Assembly (NCBI GenBank): GCA_964016885.1
Contig: OZ024759.1
Location: forward strand, 5,195,546 to 5,259,545
Reading direction: 5' to 3'
DNA length: 64,000 bases
Source: Eledone cirrhosa
Lineage: Eukaryota > Mollusca > Cephalopoda > Octopoda > Eledonidae
Numbering within the stretch: position 1 is the first letter of the stretch; each line of letters begins with the position of its first letter. Below, one piece after another: positions 20,128-30,500 of this stretch. A model generated the notes under the pieces. That model was not told where the DNA came from. It was given only the letters and a program-made list of their open reading frames with translations, and did not search any database. The position numbers were made by a program, and so were the translations under genes.

Positions 20128-21735
20128 CTCATGTCTCACTCCTATAAATCATGTCACTTCTAACACATGTAGCAAACATCTTTCCCTTCCATGTCTCACT
20201 CCTATAAATCATATCACTTCTAACACATGTAGCAAACATCTTTCCCTTCCATGTCTCACTCCTATAAATCATGTCACTTCTAACACATGTAGCAAACATC
20301 TTTCCCTTCCATGTCTCACTCCTATAAATCATATCACTTCTAACACATGTAGCAAACATCTTTCCCTTCCATGTCTCACTCCTATAAATCATATTACTTT
20401 TAACACATGTAGCAAACATCTTTCCCTTCCATGTCTCACTCCTATAAATCATGTCACTTCTAACACATGTAGCAAACATCTTTCCCTTCCATGTCTCACT
20501 CCTATAAATCATATCACTTCTAACACATGTAGCAAACATCTTTCCCTTCCATCTCTCACTCCTATAAATCATGTCACTTCTAACACATGTAGCAAACATC
20601 TTTCCCTTCCATGTCTCACTCCTATAAATCATGTCACTTCTAACACATGTAGCAAACATCTTTCCCTTCCATGTCTCACTCCTATAAATCATATCACTTC
20701 TAACACATGTAGCAAACATCTTTCCCTTCCATGTCTCACTCCTATAAATCATGTCACTTCTAACATATGTAGCAAACATCTTTCCCTTCCATGTCTCACT
20801 CCTATAAATCATGTCACTTCTAACACATGTAGCAAACATCTTTCCCTTCATGTCTCACTCCTATAAATCATGTCACTTCTAACATATGTAGCAAACATCT
20901 TTCCCTTCCATGTCTCACTCCTATAAATCATGTCACTTCTAACACATGTAGCAAACATCTTTCCCTTCCATGTCTCACTCCTATAAATCATGTCACTTCT
21001 AACACATGTAGCAAACATATTTCCCTTCCATGCCTCACTCCTATAAATTATGTCACTTCTAACACATGTAGCAAACATCTTTCCCTTCCATGTCTCACTC
21101 CTATAAATCATGTCACTTCTAACACATGTAGCAAACATCTTTCCCTTCCATGTCTCACTCCTATAAATCATGTCACTTCTAACATATGTAGCAAACATCT
21201 TTCCCTTCCATGCCTCACTCCTATAAATCATGTCACTTCTAACACATGTAGCAAACATCTTTCCCTTCCATGTCTCACTCCTATAAATCATGTCACTTCT
21301 AACACATGTAGCAAACATCTTTCCCTTCCATGTCTCACTCCTATAAATCATGTCACTTCTAACACATGTAGCAAACATCTTTCCCTTCCATGTCTCACTC
21401 CTATAAATCATGTCACTTCTAACATATGTAGCAAACATCTTTCCCTTCCATGCCTCACTCCTATAAATCATGTCACTTCTAACACATGTAGCAAACATCT
21501 TTCCCTTCCATGTCTCACTCCTATAAATCATGTCACTTCTAACACATGTAGCAAACATCTTTCCCTTCCATGTCTCACTCCTATAAATCATGTCACTTCT
21601 AACACATGAAGCAAACATCTTTCCCTTCCATGTCTCACTCCTATAAATCATGTCACTTCTAACACATGTAGCAAACATCTTTCCCTTCCATGTCTCACTC
21701 CTATAAATTATGTCTCTTTTTAAGCATGTATCATA
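20128..21735 (-). repeat. 60-bp satellite-like array derived from LINE coding sequence, about 27 copies
   Basis: On the minus strand each unit encodes K-G-K-M-F-A-T-C-V-R-S-D-M-I-Y-R-S-E-T-W. This matches the conserved post-RT motif of RTE-like LINEs (K-G-x-V-Y...Y-G-x-E-T-W). Single-copy relatives lie near 22.5, 23.5 and 47.2 kb. Copies are very similar, with one frame break near 20,848. It is not a host gene. Confidence 0.88.
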
Positions 21736-21802
21736 CATATCTCTCCTCCATGTGATGTCTCAATATATTATTTTAGAAACAAAGCTACACTACACCACTT
21801 AC

Positions 21803-21940
21803 CTGTCTGACAGTTGCTACCTTCATAACCAGCAGCACATCCGCCACTAGAACACACACCTGTCTGTTTGTTACACCTGCTGTTATCTGCACAGTGACAT
21901 GTATATTTACAGTTGGGTCCAAATTTACCTGTTTTACACC
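21803..21940 (-). CDS. EGF-like exon 15 (138 nt, phase 1-1)
   Basis: Begins G-C-K-T-G-K-F-G-P-N-C-K-Y-T-C-H-C and ends Y-E-G-S-N-C-Q-T, eight cysteines, acceptor TTTTCAG, donor GTAAGT. Nearly identical to exons 5 and 10. Flanking intron sequence on both sides is shared with siblings, so it is a recent duplicate. Confidence 0.9.
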
Positions 21941-22017
21941 CTGAAAATAAAATATGAAAGTCTAAATATATTTATTAATTTACATTAATTTCTGATAGTT
22001 TCATATTTTACATGGCG

Positions 22018-22100
22018 GACATTATCAGAGTTTTTGATGAACAGTATGGTTTTCATCCTGGACGTAGCAGAGCTGCATGATTAAATAATTAGCTCGAAAC
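22018..22100 (+). mobile_element. LINE reverse-transcriptase relic
   Basis: Reads D-E-Q-Y-G-F-H-P-G-R-S-R-A-A, an RT-like motif, then stops. A similar but differently decayed piece is at 23.0 kb. Confidence 0.5.
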
Positions 22101-22166
22101 CAGTATCACACTGATGATGACATCATATCACCTGCTGATGATGTTTCTCATGGATAAGATGAAAGC

Positions 22167-22247
22167 TTTTTCACAAATGGGATCCTAGCACTGCAACACC
22201 AATGGAGAAAGGGTGTGGACCGCAGGGGGGACTATTTGCAAAAATAA
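22167..22247 (+). pseudogene. mariner transposase C-terminal fragment
   Basis: The + strand reads F-F-T-N-G-I-L-A-L-Q-H-Q-W-R-K and then D-R-R-G-D-Y-L-Q-K-stop. This resembles the C-terminal end of mariner-like transposases. No other part of the gene is adjacent. Confidence 0.65.
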
Positions 22248-22327
22248 ACCTCATTTGGTCACATTGCATGAGAGTAACTTGTTCAACCTAAGAACTATTC
22301 AGAAAAGCCTTGTATTACACCACTTAC

Positions 22328-22464
22328 CTGTCTGACAGTTGCTACCTTCATAACCAGCAGCACATCCTCCACTGGAACACACACCTGTCTGTTTGTTACA
22401 CCTGTTGTTGTCAGCACAGTGACAAATATTGCCATAGTTGGGCCAAATTTACCTGTTTTACACA
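22328..22464 (-). pseudogene. EGF-like exon 14, broken (1-nt deletion, Cys2 lost)
   Basis: Otherwise close to exon 15, but 137 nt long. One base is missing in the F-G-P segment, and the second cysteine codon is TAT (Tyr). Acceptor TTTTCAG and donor GTAAGT are intact. The missing base could be an assembly error, but the Cys-to-Tyr change argues for real decay. Confidence 0.85.
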
Positions 22465-22484
22465 CTGAAAATAAAAATATGGAA

Positions 22485-22690
22485 TGTTCTGCATGAGTAA
22501 GGGGTTAATGGACAGCTTCTTGCTCCTATAAATCATGTCACCTCTAACACATGTAGCATACATCTTGCCTTTCCATTCTCTTCAGCTTCTCCTGTAGCTC
22601 CATCTTCATCACTCAGTATGTAGCATATATCTTTCCCTTCCATGCGATGCAAACTTGTTACAAACATTTTCTTTCCATGCGATGTCCCAA
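22485..22690 (-). mobile_element. LINE relic related to the 60-bp array
   Basis: Contains single copies of the CTCCTATAAATCATGTCACC and CTAACACATGTAGCATACAT segments. These are the + strand form of the 60-bp unit, and C-terminal LINE sequence follows. Confidence 0.6.
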
Positions 22691-22716
22691 TATACTAAGT
22701 TACAAACAAAGCTTAC

Positions 22717-22836
22717 CTGTCTGACAGTTGCTACCTTCATAACCAGCAGCACATCCTCCACTGGAACACACACCTGCTGTTGTCAGAACAGTGACATGTG
22801 TTGCCACAGTTGGGTCCAATTTACCTGTTTTACACC
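22717..22836 (-). pseudogene. EGF-like exon 13, altered by two indels that restore the frame
   Basis: 120 nt, 18 less than its siblings. One base is missing after G-K (K-L-D-P-T-V where siblings have K-F-G-P-N-C) and 17 more bases are missing before V-C-S-S-G-G-C. The net change is a multiple of three, so the exon stays open from acceptor TTTTCAG to donor GTAAGC. Cysteines 2-5 are replaced by frameshifted residues. It could be included without breaking the protein but would not fold as EGF. Confidence 0.82.
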
Positions 22837-22954
22837 CTGAAAATAAAATATGGAAGTCTAAATATATTTGACAATTCACATTAATTTCTGATAGTCTCAT
22901 ATTTTAAATGGTGGACATTATCCTAATTCTGTAAAATTGAGATAAGAAAGATTG

Positions 22955-23260
22955 CTCCAATTAAAGAAGGAACTCCTTGTTAAACCTTCCTGATAAAGTT
23001 TATGATAAATGTCTGACAAAGAGAGATTGTTGTGTTCAAGTTAGCTGATGGACAATGTGGTTTTACCCTGGATGCAGTAAAGCTGACCAAATATTCACAG
23101 TGAGGTAGGTCTTTGATAAATCATGGGATTACTGCCAAGAGATGTATTCCTGTTTTGCAGACATCAAAAAGGCTTATGACAGTATTTTACAGGATCAGAT
23201 GTGGAATGTTCTGAATGACTATGGGGTCGATGGACACATCCCGGCTCCAATAAATTAGTC
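22955..23260 (+). mobile_element. LINE reverse-transcriptase relic
   Basis: Contains F-A-D-I-K-K-A-Y-D-S-I, an RT motif A-like segment, then W-N-V-L-N-D-Y-G-V-D-G-H-I-P. The surroundings hold stops. Confidence 0.65.
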
Positions 23261-23530
23261 ATCCCCATTTTTCCTCAACACATGATCCAGCATATCCTTT
23301 CATTTCTCTTCATAAATATTATTGACACTATTTACATCAATCTCTGCAAAATATTGATTTCCTGCCTCTTTCATGGGGATATTTCACCGGACCATTCTCA
23401 TTTCAAGTCTCCTCTGCTTTCTCTGTTGTTCCATCTTCATCAATCATGTCTCACTCTTAAAAATAATGTCACTTCTAACACATGTAGCATACATTTTTCC
23501 CTTCCATGTGATGTCTCAATATATTAAGTT
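23261..23530 (-). mobile_element. LINE C-terminal relic, minus strand
   Basis: Contains one decayed copy of the 60-bp array unit (CTAACACATGTAGCATACAT) and related LINE sequence. It ends just before the exon-derived 38-bp array. Confidence 0.5.
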
Positions 23531-23558
23531 AGAAACCAAGCTATACTACACCACTTAC

Positions 23559-24415
23559 CTGTCTGACAGTTTCTATCTTCATAACCAGCACCACACCTGT
23601 CTGACAGTTGCTACCTTCATAACCAGCACCACACCTGTCTGACAGTTGTTACCTTTATAACCAGCACCACACGTGTCTGACAGTTGCTACCTTCATAACC
23701 AGCACCACACCTGTCTGACAGTTGTTACCTTTATAACCAGCACCACACCTGTCTGACAGTTGTTACCGTCATAACCAGCACCACACCTGTCTGACAGTTG
23801 TTACCTTCATAACCAGCACCACACCTGTCTGACAGTTGCTACCTTCATAACCAGCACCACACCTGTCTGACAGTTGCTACCTTCATAACCAGCACCACAC
23901 CTGTCTGACAGTTGTTACCTTTATAACCAGCACCACACCTGTCTGACAGTTGCTACCTTCATAACCAACACCACACCTGTCTGACAGTTGTTACCTTCAT
24001 AACCAGCACCACACCTGTCTGACAGTTGTTACCTTTATAACCAGCACCACACCTGTCTGACAGTTGCTACCTTCATAACCAGCACCACACCTGTCTGACA
24101 GTTGTTACCTTTATAACCAGCACCACACCTGTCTGACAGTTGTTACCTTCATAACCAGCACCACACCTGTCTGGCAGTTGCTACCTTCATAACCAGCACC
24201 ACACCTGTCTGACAGTTGCTATCTTCATAACCAGCACCACACCTGTCTGACAGCTGATACCTTTATAACAAGCACCACACCTCCACTACAACACACACCT
24301 GTCTGACAGCTGATACCTTTATAACTAGCACCACACCTCCACTACAACACACACCTGTCTGACAGTTGATACCTTTATAACAAGCATCACACCTCCATTA
24401 CAACACCCACCTGTC
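23559..24415 (-). repeat. EGF-exon-derived array: 38-bp units (about 18) then 56-bp units (3)
   Basis: The 38-bp unit encodes C-G-A-G-Y-E-G-S-N-C-Q-T on the minus strand and carries the exon's own 3' end CAGACAG|GTG. The 56-bp units add the V-C-C-S-G-G part. The first unit (23,559) still has a genuine donor and the intron flank GTAAGTGGTGTAGTATAGC shared with exons 6, 8 and 10. An EGF exon therefore stood here and its 5' part was lost to the array. 38 is not a multiple of three. Confidence 0.88.
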
Positions 24416-24605
24416 TGACACCTGTCTGTTTCCATTACTCCTCTCACAGAGTCACTTTCATCCATCCTCAACACATGACCCAACCATCTCACACCATTTC
24501 TTTTCACAACATTCATCAGTCGTCCTATCCCCATCATCCTTTTTAAATCATCTTTCAGCAGCCCTCAACTAATCCACTCGATCATTCTCATTTCCATTCT
24601 TTCCA
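24416..24605 (-). mobile_element. LINE C-terminal fragment
   Basis: Minus strand reads V-V-K-R-N-G-V-R-W-L-G-H-V-L-R-M-D, typical of the region after RT in RTE-like LINEs. Confidence 0.65.
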
Positions 24606-25005
24606 TAATTATTTAAATCTTGTGACTTAAATATTTTTCATATTTCAAAATAATCAATTAAACTTTAAATTGATTTTAAAAAGGTTTTTTTTCTTTACTT
24701 TTTAAAATATTTATTGAAGTGAAATATTAATTTCTAACATAATCACATGACTTGACATTTGAAGTGATGGGGTGGGGGCTTAAAGTAATACTACCTAGTA
24801 TTTTACTGGTACTTAATTAATCAACCCTGACAGTAGTGATGGATAAACCATTAAGCAAAATAATCACATGTTTAGGGTAACAAGGGAAAAGGGGTAAATT
24901 TTAATTAAATTAAACATATTTTTCATTCTGTCAACACCTTCCATCCAATTTTCTTCCAGAAGTTATTTATGAGGTGAGGGGTGGTGGGGGATGCACACCA
25001 TCATC
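24606..25005. other. AT-rich intronic stretch, nothing recognised
   Basis: No exon or known element. A decayed SINE-like piece (TTTTACTGGTACTTAATTAA) lies near 24,803. Confidence 0.45.
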
Positions 25006-25007
25006 CT

Positions 25008-25138
25008 TAACCCTTTAGTATTTACATTACCCTATAAATACTATTATATTTTCACGGTAAGGGCTTTATCTCTCATAATTATCTCGCATAATATTGAATC
25101 TATGAGATTTTGATATTATTTATTTTGAGAACAATACC
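25008..25138 (+). mobile_element. piggyBac-like MITE, interrupted by a SINE
   Basis: Starts TTAACCCTTTAGTATTTAC and runs to GAACAATACCTT, where a type A SINE begins. Confidence 0.7.
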
Positions 25139-25310
25139 TTGCTTTGCGGCACAGAGTTACTGCCCTTTGCGTTCTGAGTTCAAAACCCGCTGAGGTTTGC
25201 TTTGCCTTTCATCCTTACGGGGTCGATAAAATAAAGTACCAGTCACGCACTGGGGTCAATTAAATCGACTTTCCCCTGAAGTAAAAATTTCAATCTACAC
25301 TTCGACAATG
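25139..25310 (+). mobile_element. tRNA-derived SINE (type A), 5'-truncated
   Basis: Starts in GCTTTGCGGCACAGAGTTAC and contains GAGTTCAAAACCCGCTGAGG and GGGGTCGATAAAATAAAG. It closely resembles the copy at 61.7 kb, including ATTAAATCGACTTTCCCC. Confidence 0.72.
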
Positions 25311-25320
25311 CTGTTTATTT

Positions 25321-25651
25321 TAACCCTTTAGTATTTACATTACTCTGTATTTACTATTATATTTTCACAGTAAAGTCTTGTGGAGACACTGCACCCTTTA
25401 AAACCTCCATGCTTCCTGAGATTCGCCAACACTGCACCTAATATTCCCCCTCCATACACGCGCACATATGTATATCATGACTCACACTATTCACTTCCCT
25501 GACATTTGTATAAAATAAAGTACCAGTAATGTACTGGGTAATTTGCTGGCCTTGTGCCAAATGTAAAAACAATAATATTGAATCTATGAAATGTTTATAT
25601 TATTTATTTAGAGAACAATACCTTCACATCGATATGCTAAAGGGTTAAACT
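25321..25651 (+). mobile_element. piggyBac-like MITE split by LINE and SINE fragments
   Basis: MITE 5' end at 25,321-25,375 and 3' end at 25,574-25,651 (GATATGCTAAAGGGTTAA). Between them sit a LINE 3' fragment (CTGAGATTCGCCAACACTGC, 25,377-25,506) and a SINE tail (25,508-25,573). Confidence 0.7.
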
Positions 25652-25739
25652 TGTTAGGGCTTCAAAAGAACTTTATGAGACCCTGCACAGAAAAGTGAAA
25701 GACAAAGTCAACCATGGCAAGATTTGAACTCAGAATAGA

Positions 25740-25950
25740 ATGGTGGTGGTGGTGGTGGTGGTAGTTGTGGTAGTGGTGTTAGTGGCAGTGGTGGCTGGTG
25801 GTGGTGGTTGGTAGTGGTTGTGGAGGTGGTGGGGTTGTGGGTGAGGTGGTGGTGGTTGCAGTGGGAGTTGTGGTGGTTGATAGTGATGTTGGGTAGTGGT
25901 TGCGGTTGTGGTTGTGGTAGTGGTGGTAGTAGTGATGATGATGATAATAA
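25740..25950. repeat. GGT-rich microsatellite
   Basis: Interrupted TGGTGG and GTTGTGGT runs on the + strand, less than 40 bp from exon 12's donor. Confidence 0.9.
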
Positions 25951-25989
25951 CAATGATGATATTTATGATGATGATAGTACACCACTTAC

Positions 25990-26127
25990 CTGTCTGACAG
26001 TTGCCACCTTCATATCCAGGAGCACATCCTCCATTAGAGCAGCTACCAGTCTGTGGCTTACATTTACTCTTGTCAGCACAATGACACATGTTTCGACAGT
26101 TTGGTCCAAATTTTCCTCTCTTACATC
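25990..26127 (-). CDS. EGF-like exon 12 (138 nt, phase 1-1)
   Basis: Begins G-C-K-R-G-K-F-G-P-N-C-R-N-M-C-H-C and ends Y-E-G-G-N-C-Q-T; eight cysteines; acceptor TTTGTAG, donor GTAAGT. It is the first intact exon after the 54-bp array in transcription order. Confidence 0.88.
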
Positions 26128-26165
26128 CTACAAATCAATCAATAACAAATATATATTTTGGTGTG

Positions 26166-26288
26166 TATTTGTGTGGCCTTGTGGTAAGGGTGTTGGACTT
26201 ACAATCATAATGTCGTGAGTTCTATTCCTCAACTAGGTTGTGTGTTGTGTTCTTGAGCAAAAGTATTTCCATTCATGTTGCTCCAGTA
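26166..26288 (+). mobile_element. tRNA-headed SINE (type B) head fragment
   Basis: GTGGCCTTGTGGTAAGGGTG (A-box region), TCGTGAGTTCTATTCC (B-box region) and TTCTTGAGCAAAAGTATTTC. It ends in CATGTTGCTCCAGTA. Confidence 0.7.
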
Positions 26289-26485
26289 TAATAATAATTG
26301 TTTCTACTTTTGACACAAGGCCAGCAATTACCCAGTACATTACTGGTACTTTATTTTATCGACCCCGTAAGGATGAAAGGCAAAGTTAACCTTGGTGGGA
26401 TTTGAACTCAGATCATAAAGGGACGTAACTCTATGCTTCAAAGCATGGCGTCCGACTCTCTACCAATACTGACAATCCACCGCTC
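26289..26485 (-). mobile_element. tRNA-derived SINE (type A), near full length
   Basis: Complete from the AATAATAATTGTTTCTAC end to ATACTGACAATCCACC. Flanked by CCAGTATAATAATAAT on both sides, a likely target-site duplication. Confidence 0.82.
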
Positions 26486-26499
26486 CAGTATAATAATAA

Positions 26500-26690
26500 T
26501 AATAGTGAAATTATTGTGTACAGTGCTCAGGTGCACTATAACTCATCAAAGGTGCATGTAAAGCACATAGAATAATGAACAAATGTCAGGAAAATGAACA
26601 GTGTATGAGTCATGATAAACATATGTACGTGTGTATGGAGGAGGGATATCAGGTGTAGTGTTGGCGAATTTCAGGAAGCTTGGAGTTCAG
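26500..26690 (-). mobile_element. Non-LTR retrotransposon 3' end fragment
   Basis: Matches the 3' UTR of the 6.3-kb copy (GTGCACCTGAGCACTGTACA on the minus strand) and reaches only the last coding residues. Confidence 0.6.
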
Positions 26691-27045
26691 TGCCAGTAAT
26701 AGCTGGTGATTTAACCTTGGGATGGACTGGTGCCCTGTCCAGGGGAAGTTTTGTATTTTAAGTCACTTCATGCCATAGATAGCACTGGCCTGATGACCCT
26801 CAGCACTCGAGACACACTTTAGACATTTTTTTGTTTTTGTATATTCAACAGCCCAGTCCTTCTAACTGTCAGTAGGTATCACACTGAGCAGAGTCCACTG
26901 TATTCCCCACACCTGGACAGGATGCTAGTCCATTGCATGGTATTTCACTGCTATATTATTCTATCTACTCCAAAAGTATGACAGAAAAAGTTGATTTTGG
27001 TGGGATTTGAATACCGTTTTAAAAAAGAACTCAAAATCACAACCC
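26691..27045. other. Dispersed repeat remnants
   Basis: GGGATGGACTGGTGCCCTGT and GATAGCACTGGCCTGATGA resemble the arms of the inverted repeat at 8.1-8.4 kb. An inverse-oriented piece follows at 26,905-27,010. No coding feature. Confidence 0.45.
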
Positions 27046-27047
27046 AA

Positions 27048-27277
27048 AATAAAACCTTTAGAATTAAAACCGGTTATATCCGGCCAGAATTCTCACACTT
27101 CTTTCTGTTCAAACCAGCCATAACTGGCTGCTCATACTTATGTTAAGGTATTGTTCTCAAAATAGATATTATCAAAATCTCATAGATTTGATATTATGTG
27201 AGATAATTATATGAGATAAAGCCTTTACTGTGAAAATATAATAGTGTATATGAAGTAGTGTAAATGCTAAAGGGTTA
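27048..27277 (-). mobile_element. piggyBac-like MITE, minus orientation
   Basis: Ends GTAAATGCTAAAGGGTTAA; the other end is decayed (AACCTTTAGAATTAAAACCG). The internal body is the exact reverse of the other copies. Confidence 0.72.
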
Positions 27278-27279
27278 AT

Positions 27280-27506
27280 CTGTAACTCTACTGCCCCTGC
27301 TACTCACATCTTCCTCATGATCAACATTTAACATTGACTTCCCCTGTAACCAAGAGTGGGATGTGTCAACAGAGACCGACTCAGAACTTAATCGGAGCTA
27401 CTGACCTCTCAGATGTTACTGATACATTTCATCATGACTGAAGAGGACATTCATCCATTTGTCTGGTAGATTCTCTAAAGAAATAGAACTACAAAAGAGC
27501 ACACAC
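27280..27506. other. Unique intronic stretch, nothing recognised
   Basis: Non-repetitive sequence between a MITE and the 54-bp array. Confidence 0.4.
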
Positions 27507-27507
27507 G

Positions 27508-30500
27508 TGTCTGACAGGTGCTACCTTATAACCAGGACCACACCATCTACTGTAACACACCTGTCTGATAGGTGATACCTTATAACCAGGACCACACCAT
27601 CTACTGTAACACACCTGTCTGACAGGTGCTACCTTATAACCAGGACCACACCATCTACTGTAACACACCTGTCTGATAGATGATACCTTATAACCAGGAC
27701 CACACCATCTACTGGAACACACCTGTCTGACAGGTGCTACCTTATAACCAGGACCACACCATCTACTGTAACACACCTGTCTGATAGATGATACCTTATA
27801 ACCAGGACCACACCATCTACTGTAACACACATGTCTGACAGGTGCTACCTTATAACCAGGACCACATCATCTACTGTAACACACCTGTCTGATAGATGAT
27901 ACCTTATAAACAGGACCACACCATCTACTGTAACACACCTGTCTGACAGGTGCTACCTTATAACCAGGATCACACCATCTACTGTAACACACCTGTCTGA
28001 CAGGTGCTACCATATAACCAGTACCACACCATCTACTGGAACACACGTGTCTGACAGGTGCTACCTTATAACCAGGACCACACCATCTACTGTAACACAC
28101 CTGTCTGACAGCTGCTACCTTATAACCAGGACCACACCATCTACTGGAACACACCTGTCTGACAGGTGCTACCTTATAACCAGGACCACACCATCTACTG
28201 TAACACACCTGTCTGATAGATGATACCTTATAACCAGGACCACACCATCTACTGGAACACACCTGTCTGCCAGGTGCTACCTTATAACCAGGACCACACC
28301 ATCTACTGTAACACACCTGTCTGATAGATGATACCTTATAACCAGGACCACACCATCTACTGTAACACACATGTCTGATAGCTGCTACCATATAACCAGG
28401 ACCACACCATCTACTGTAACACACCTGTCTGATAGATGATACCTTATAACCAGGACCACACCATCTACTGTAACACACCTGTCTGACAGGTGCTACCTTA
28501 TAACCAGGACCACACCATCTACTGTAACACACCTGTCTGATAGATGATACCTTATAACCAGGACCACACCATCTACTGTAACACACCTGTCTGACAGGTG
28601 CTACCTTATAACCAGGACCACACCTTCTACTGTAACACACCTGTCTGACAGGTGCTACCTTATAACCAGGACCACACCATCTACTGTAACACACCTATCT
28701 GACAGGTGCTACCTTATAACCAGGACCACACCTTCTACTGTAACACACCTGTCTGACAGGTGCTACCTTATAACCAGGACCACACCATCTTCTGTAACAC
28801 ACCTGTCTGACAGCTGCTACCATATAACCAGGACCACACCATCTACTGTAACACACCTGTCTGATAGCTCCTACCTTATAACCAGGACCACACTATCTAC
28901 TGTAACACACTTGTCTGACAGGTGCTACCTTATAACCAGGACCACACCATCTACTGTAACACACCTGTCTGATAGATGATACCTTATAACCAGGACCACA
29001 CCATCTACTGGAACACACCTGTCTGACAGGTGCTACCTTATAACCAGGACCACACCATCTACTGTAACACACCTGTCTGATAGATGATACCTTATAACCA
29101 GGACCACACCATCTACTGTAACACACATGTCTGACAGGTGCTACCTTATAACCAGGACCACATCATCTACTGTAACACACCTGTCTGATAGATGATACCT
29201 TATAAACAGGACCACACCATCTACTGTAACACACCTGTCTGACAGGTGCTACCTTATAACCAGGATCACACCATCTACTGTAACACACCTGTCTGACAGC
29301 TGCTACCATATAACCAGTACCACACCATCTACTGGAACACACGTGTCTGACAGGTGCTACCTTATAACCAGGACCACACCATCTACTGTAACACACCTGT
29401 CTGACAGCTGCTACCTTATAACCAGGACCACACCATCTACTGGAACACACCTGTCTGACAGGTGCTACCTTATAACCAGGACCACACCATCTACTGTAAC
29501 ACACCTGTCTGATAGATGATACCTTATAACCAGGACCACGCCATCTACTGGAACACACCTGTCTGACAGGTGCTACCTTATAACCAGGACCACACCATCT
29601 ACTGTAACACACCTGTCTGATAGATGATACCTTATAACCAGGACCACACCATCTACTGTAACACACATGTCTGATAGCTGCTACCATATAACCAGGACCA
29701 CACCATCTACTGTAACACACCTGTCTGATAGATGATACCTTATAACCAGGACCACACCATCTACTGTAACACACCTGTCTGACAGGTGCTACCTTATAAC
29801 CAGGACCACACCATCTACTGTAACACACCTGTCTGACAGGTGCTACCTTATAACCAGGACCACACCATCTACTGTAACACACATGTCTGATAGCTGCTAC
29901 CTTATAACCAGGACCACACCATCTACTGTAACACACCTGTCTGACAGCTGCTACCATATAACCAGGACCACACCATCTACTGTAACACACCTGTCTGATA
30001 GATGATACCTTATAACCAGGACCACACCATCTACTGTAACACACCTGTCTGACAGGTGCTACCTTATAACCAGGACCACACCTTCTACTGTAACACACCT
30101 GTCTGACAGGTGCTACCTTATAACCAGGACCACACCATCTACTGTAACACACCTATCTGACAGGTGCTACCTTATAACCAGGACCACACCTTCTACTGTA
30201 ACACACCTGTCTGACAGGTGCTACCTTATAACCAGGACCACACCATCTTCTGTAACACACCTGTCTGACAGCTGCTACCATATAACCAGGACCACACCAT
30301 CTACTGTAACACACCTGTCTGATAGCTCCTACCTTATAACCAGGACCACACTATCTACTGTAACACACTTGTCTGACAGGTGCTACCTTATAACCAGGAC
30401 CACACCATCTACTGTAACACACCTGTCTGATAGATGATACCTTATAACCAGGACCACACCATCTACTGGAACACACCTGTCTGACAGGTGCTACCTTATA

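Noticed and set aside
20021..21738. A 20-residue-repeat protein gene at the 60-bp array
   Set aside because: The unit is a LINE C-terminal motif repeated in tandem. A frame break at 20,848 and the absence of exon signals argue against a gene.
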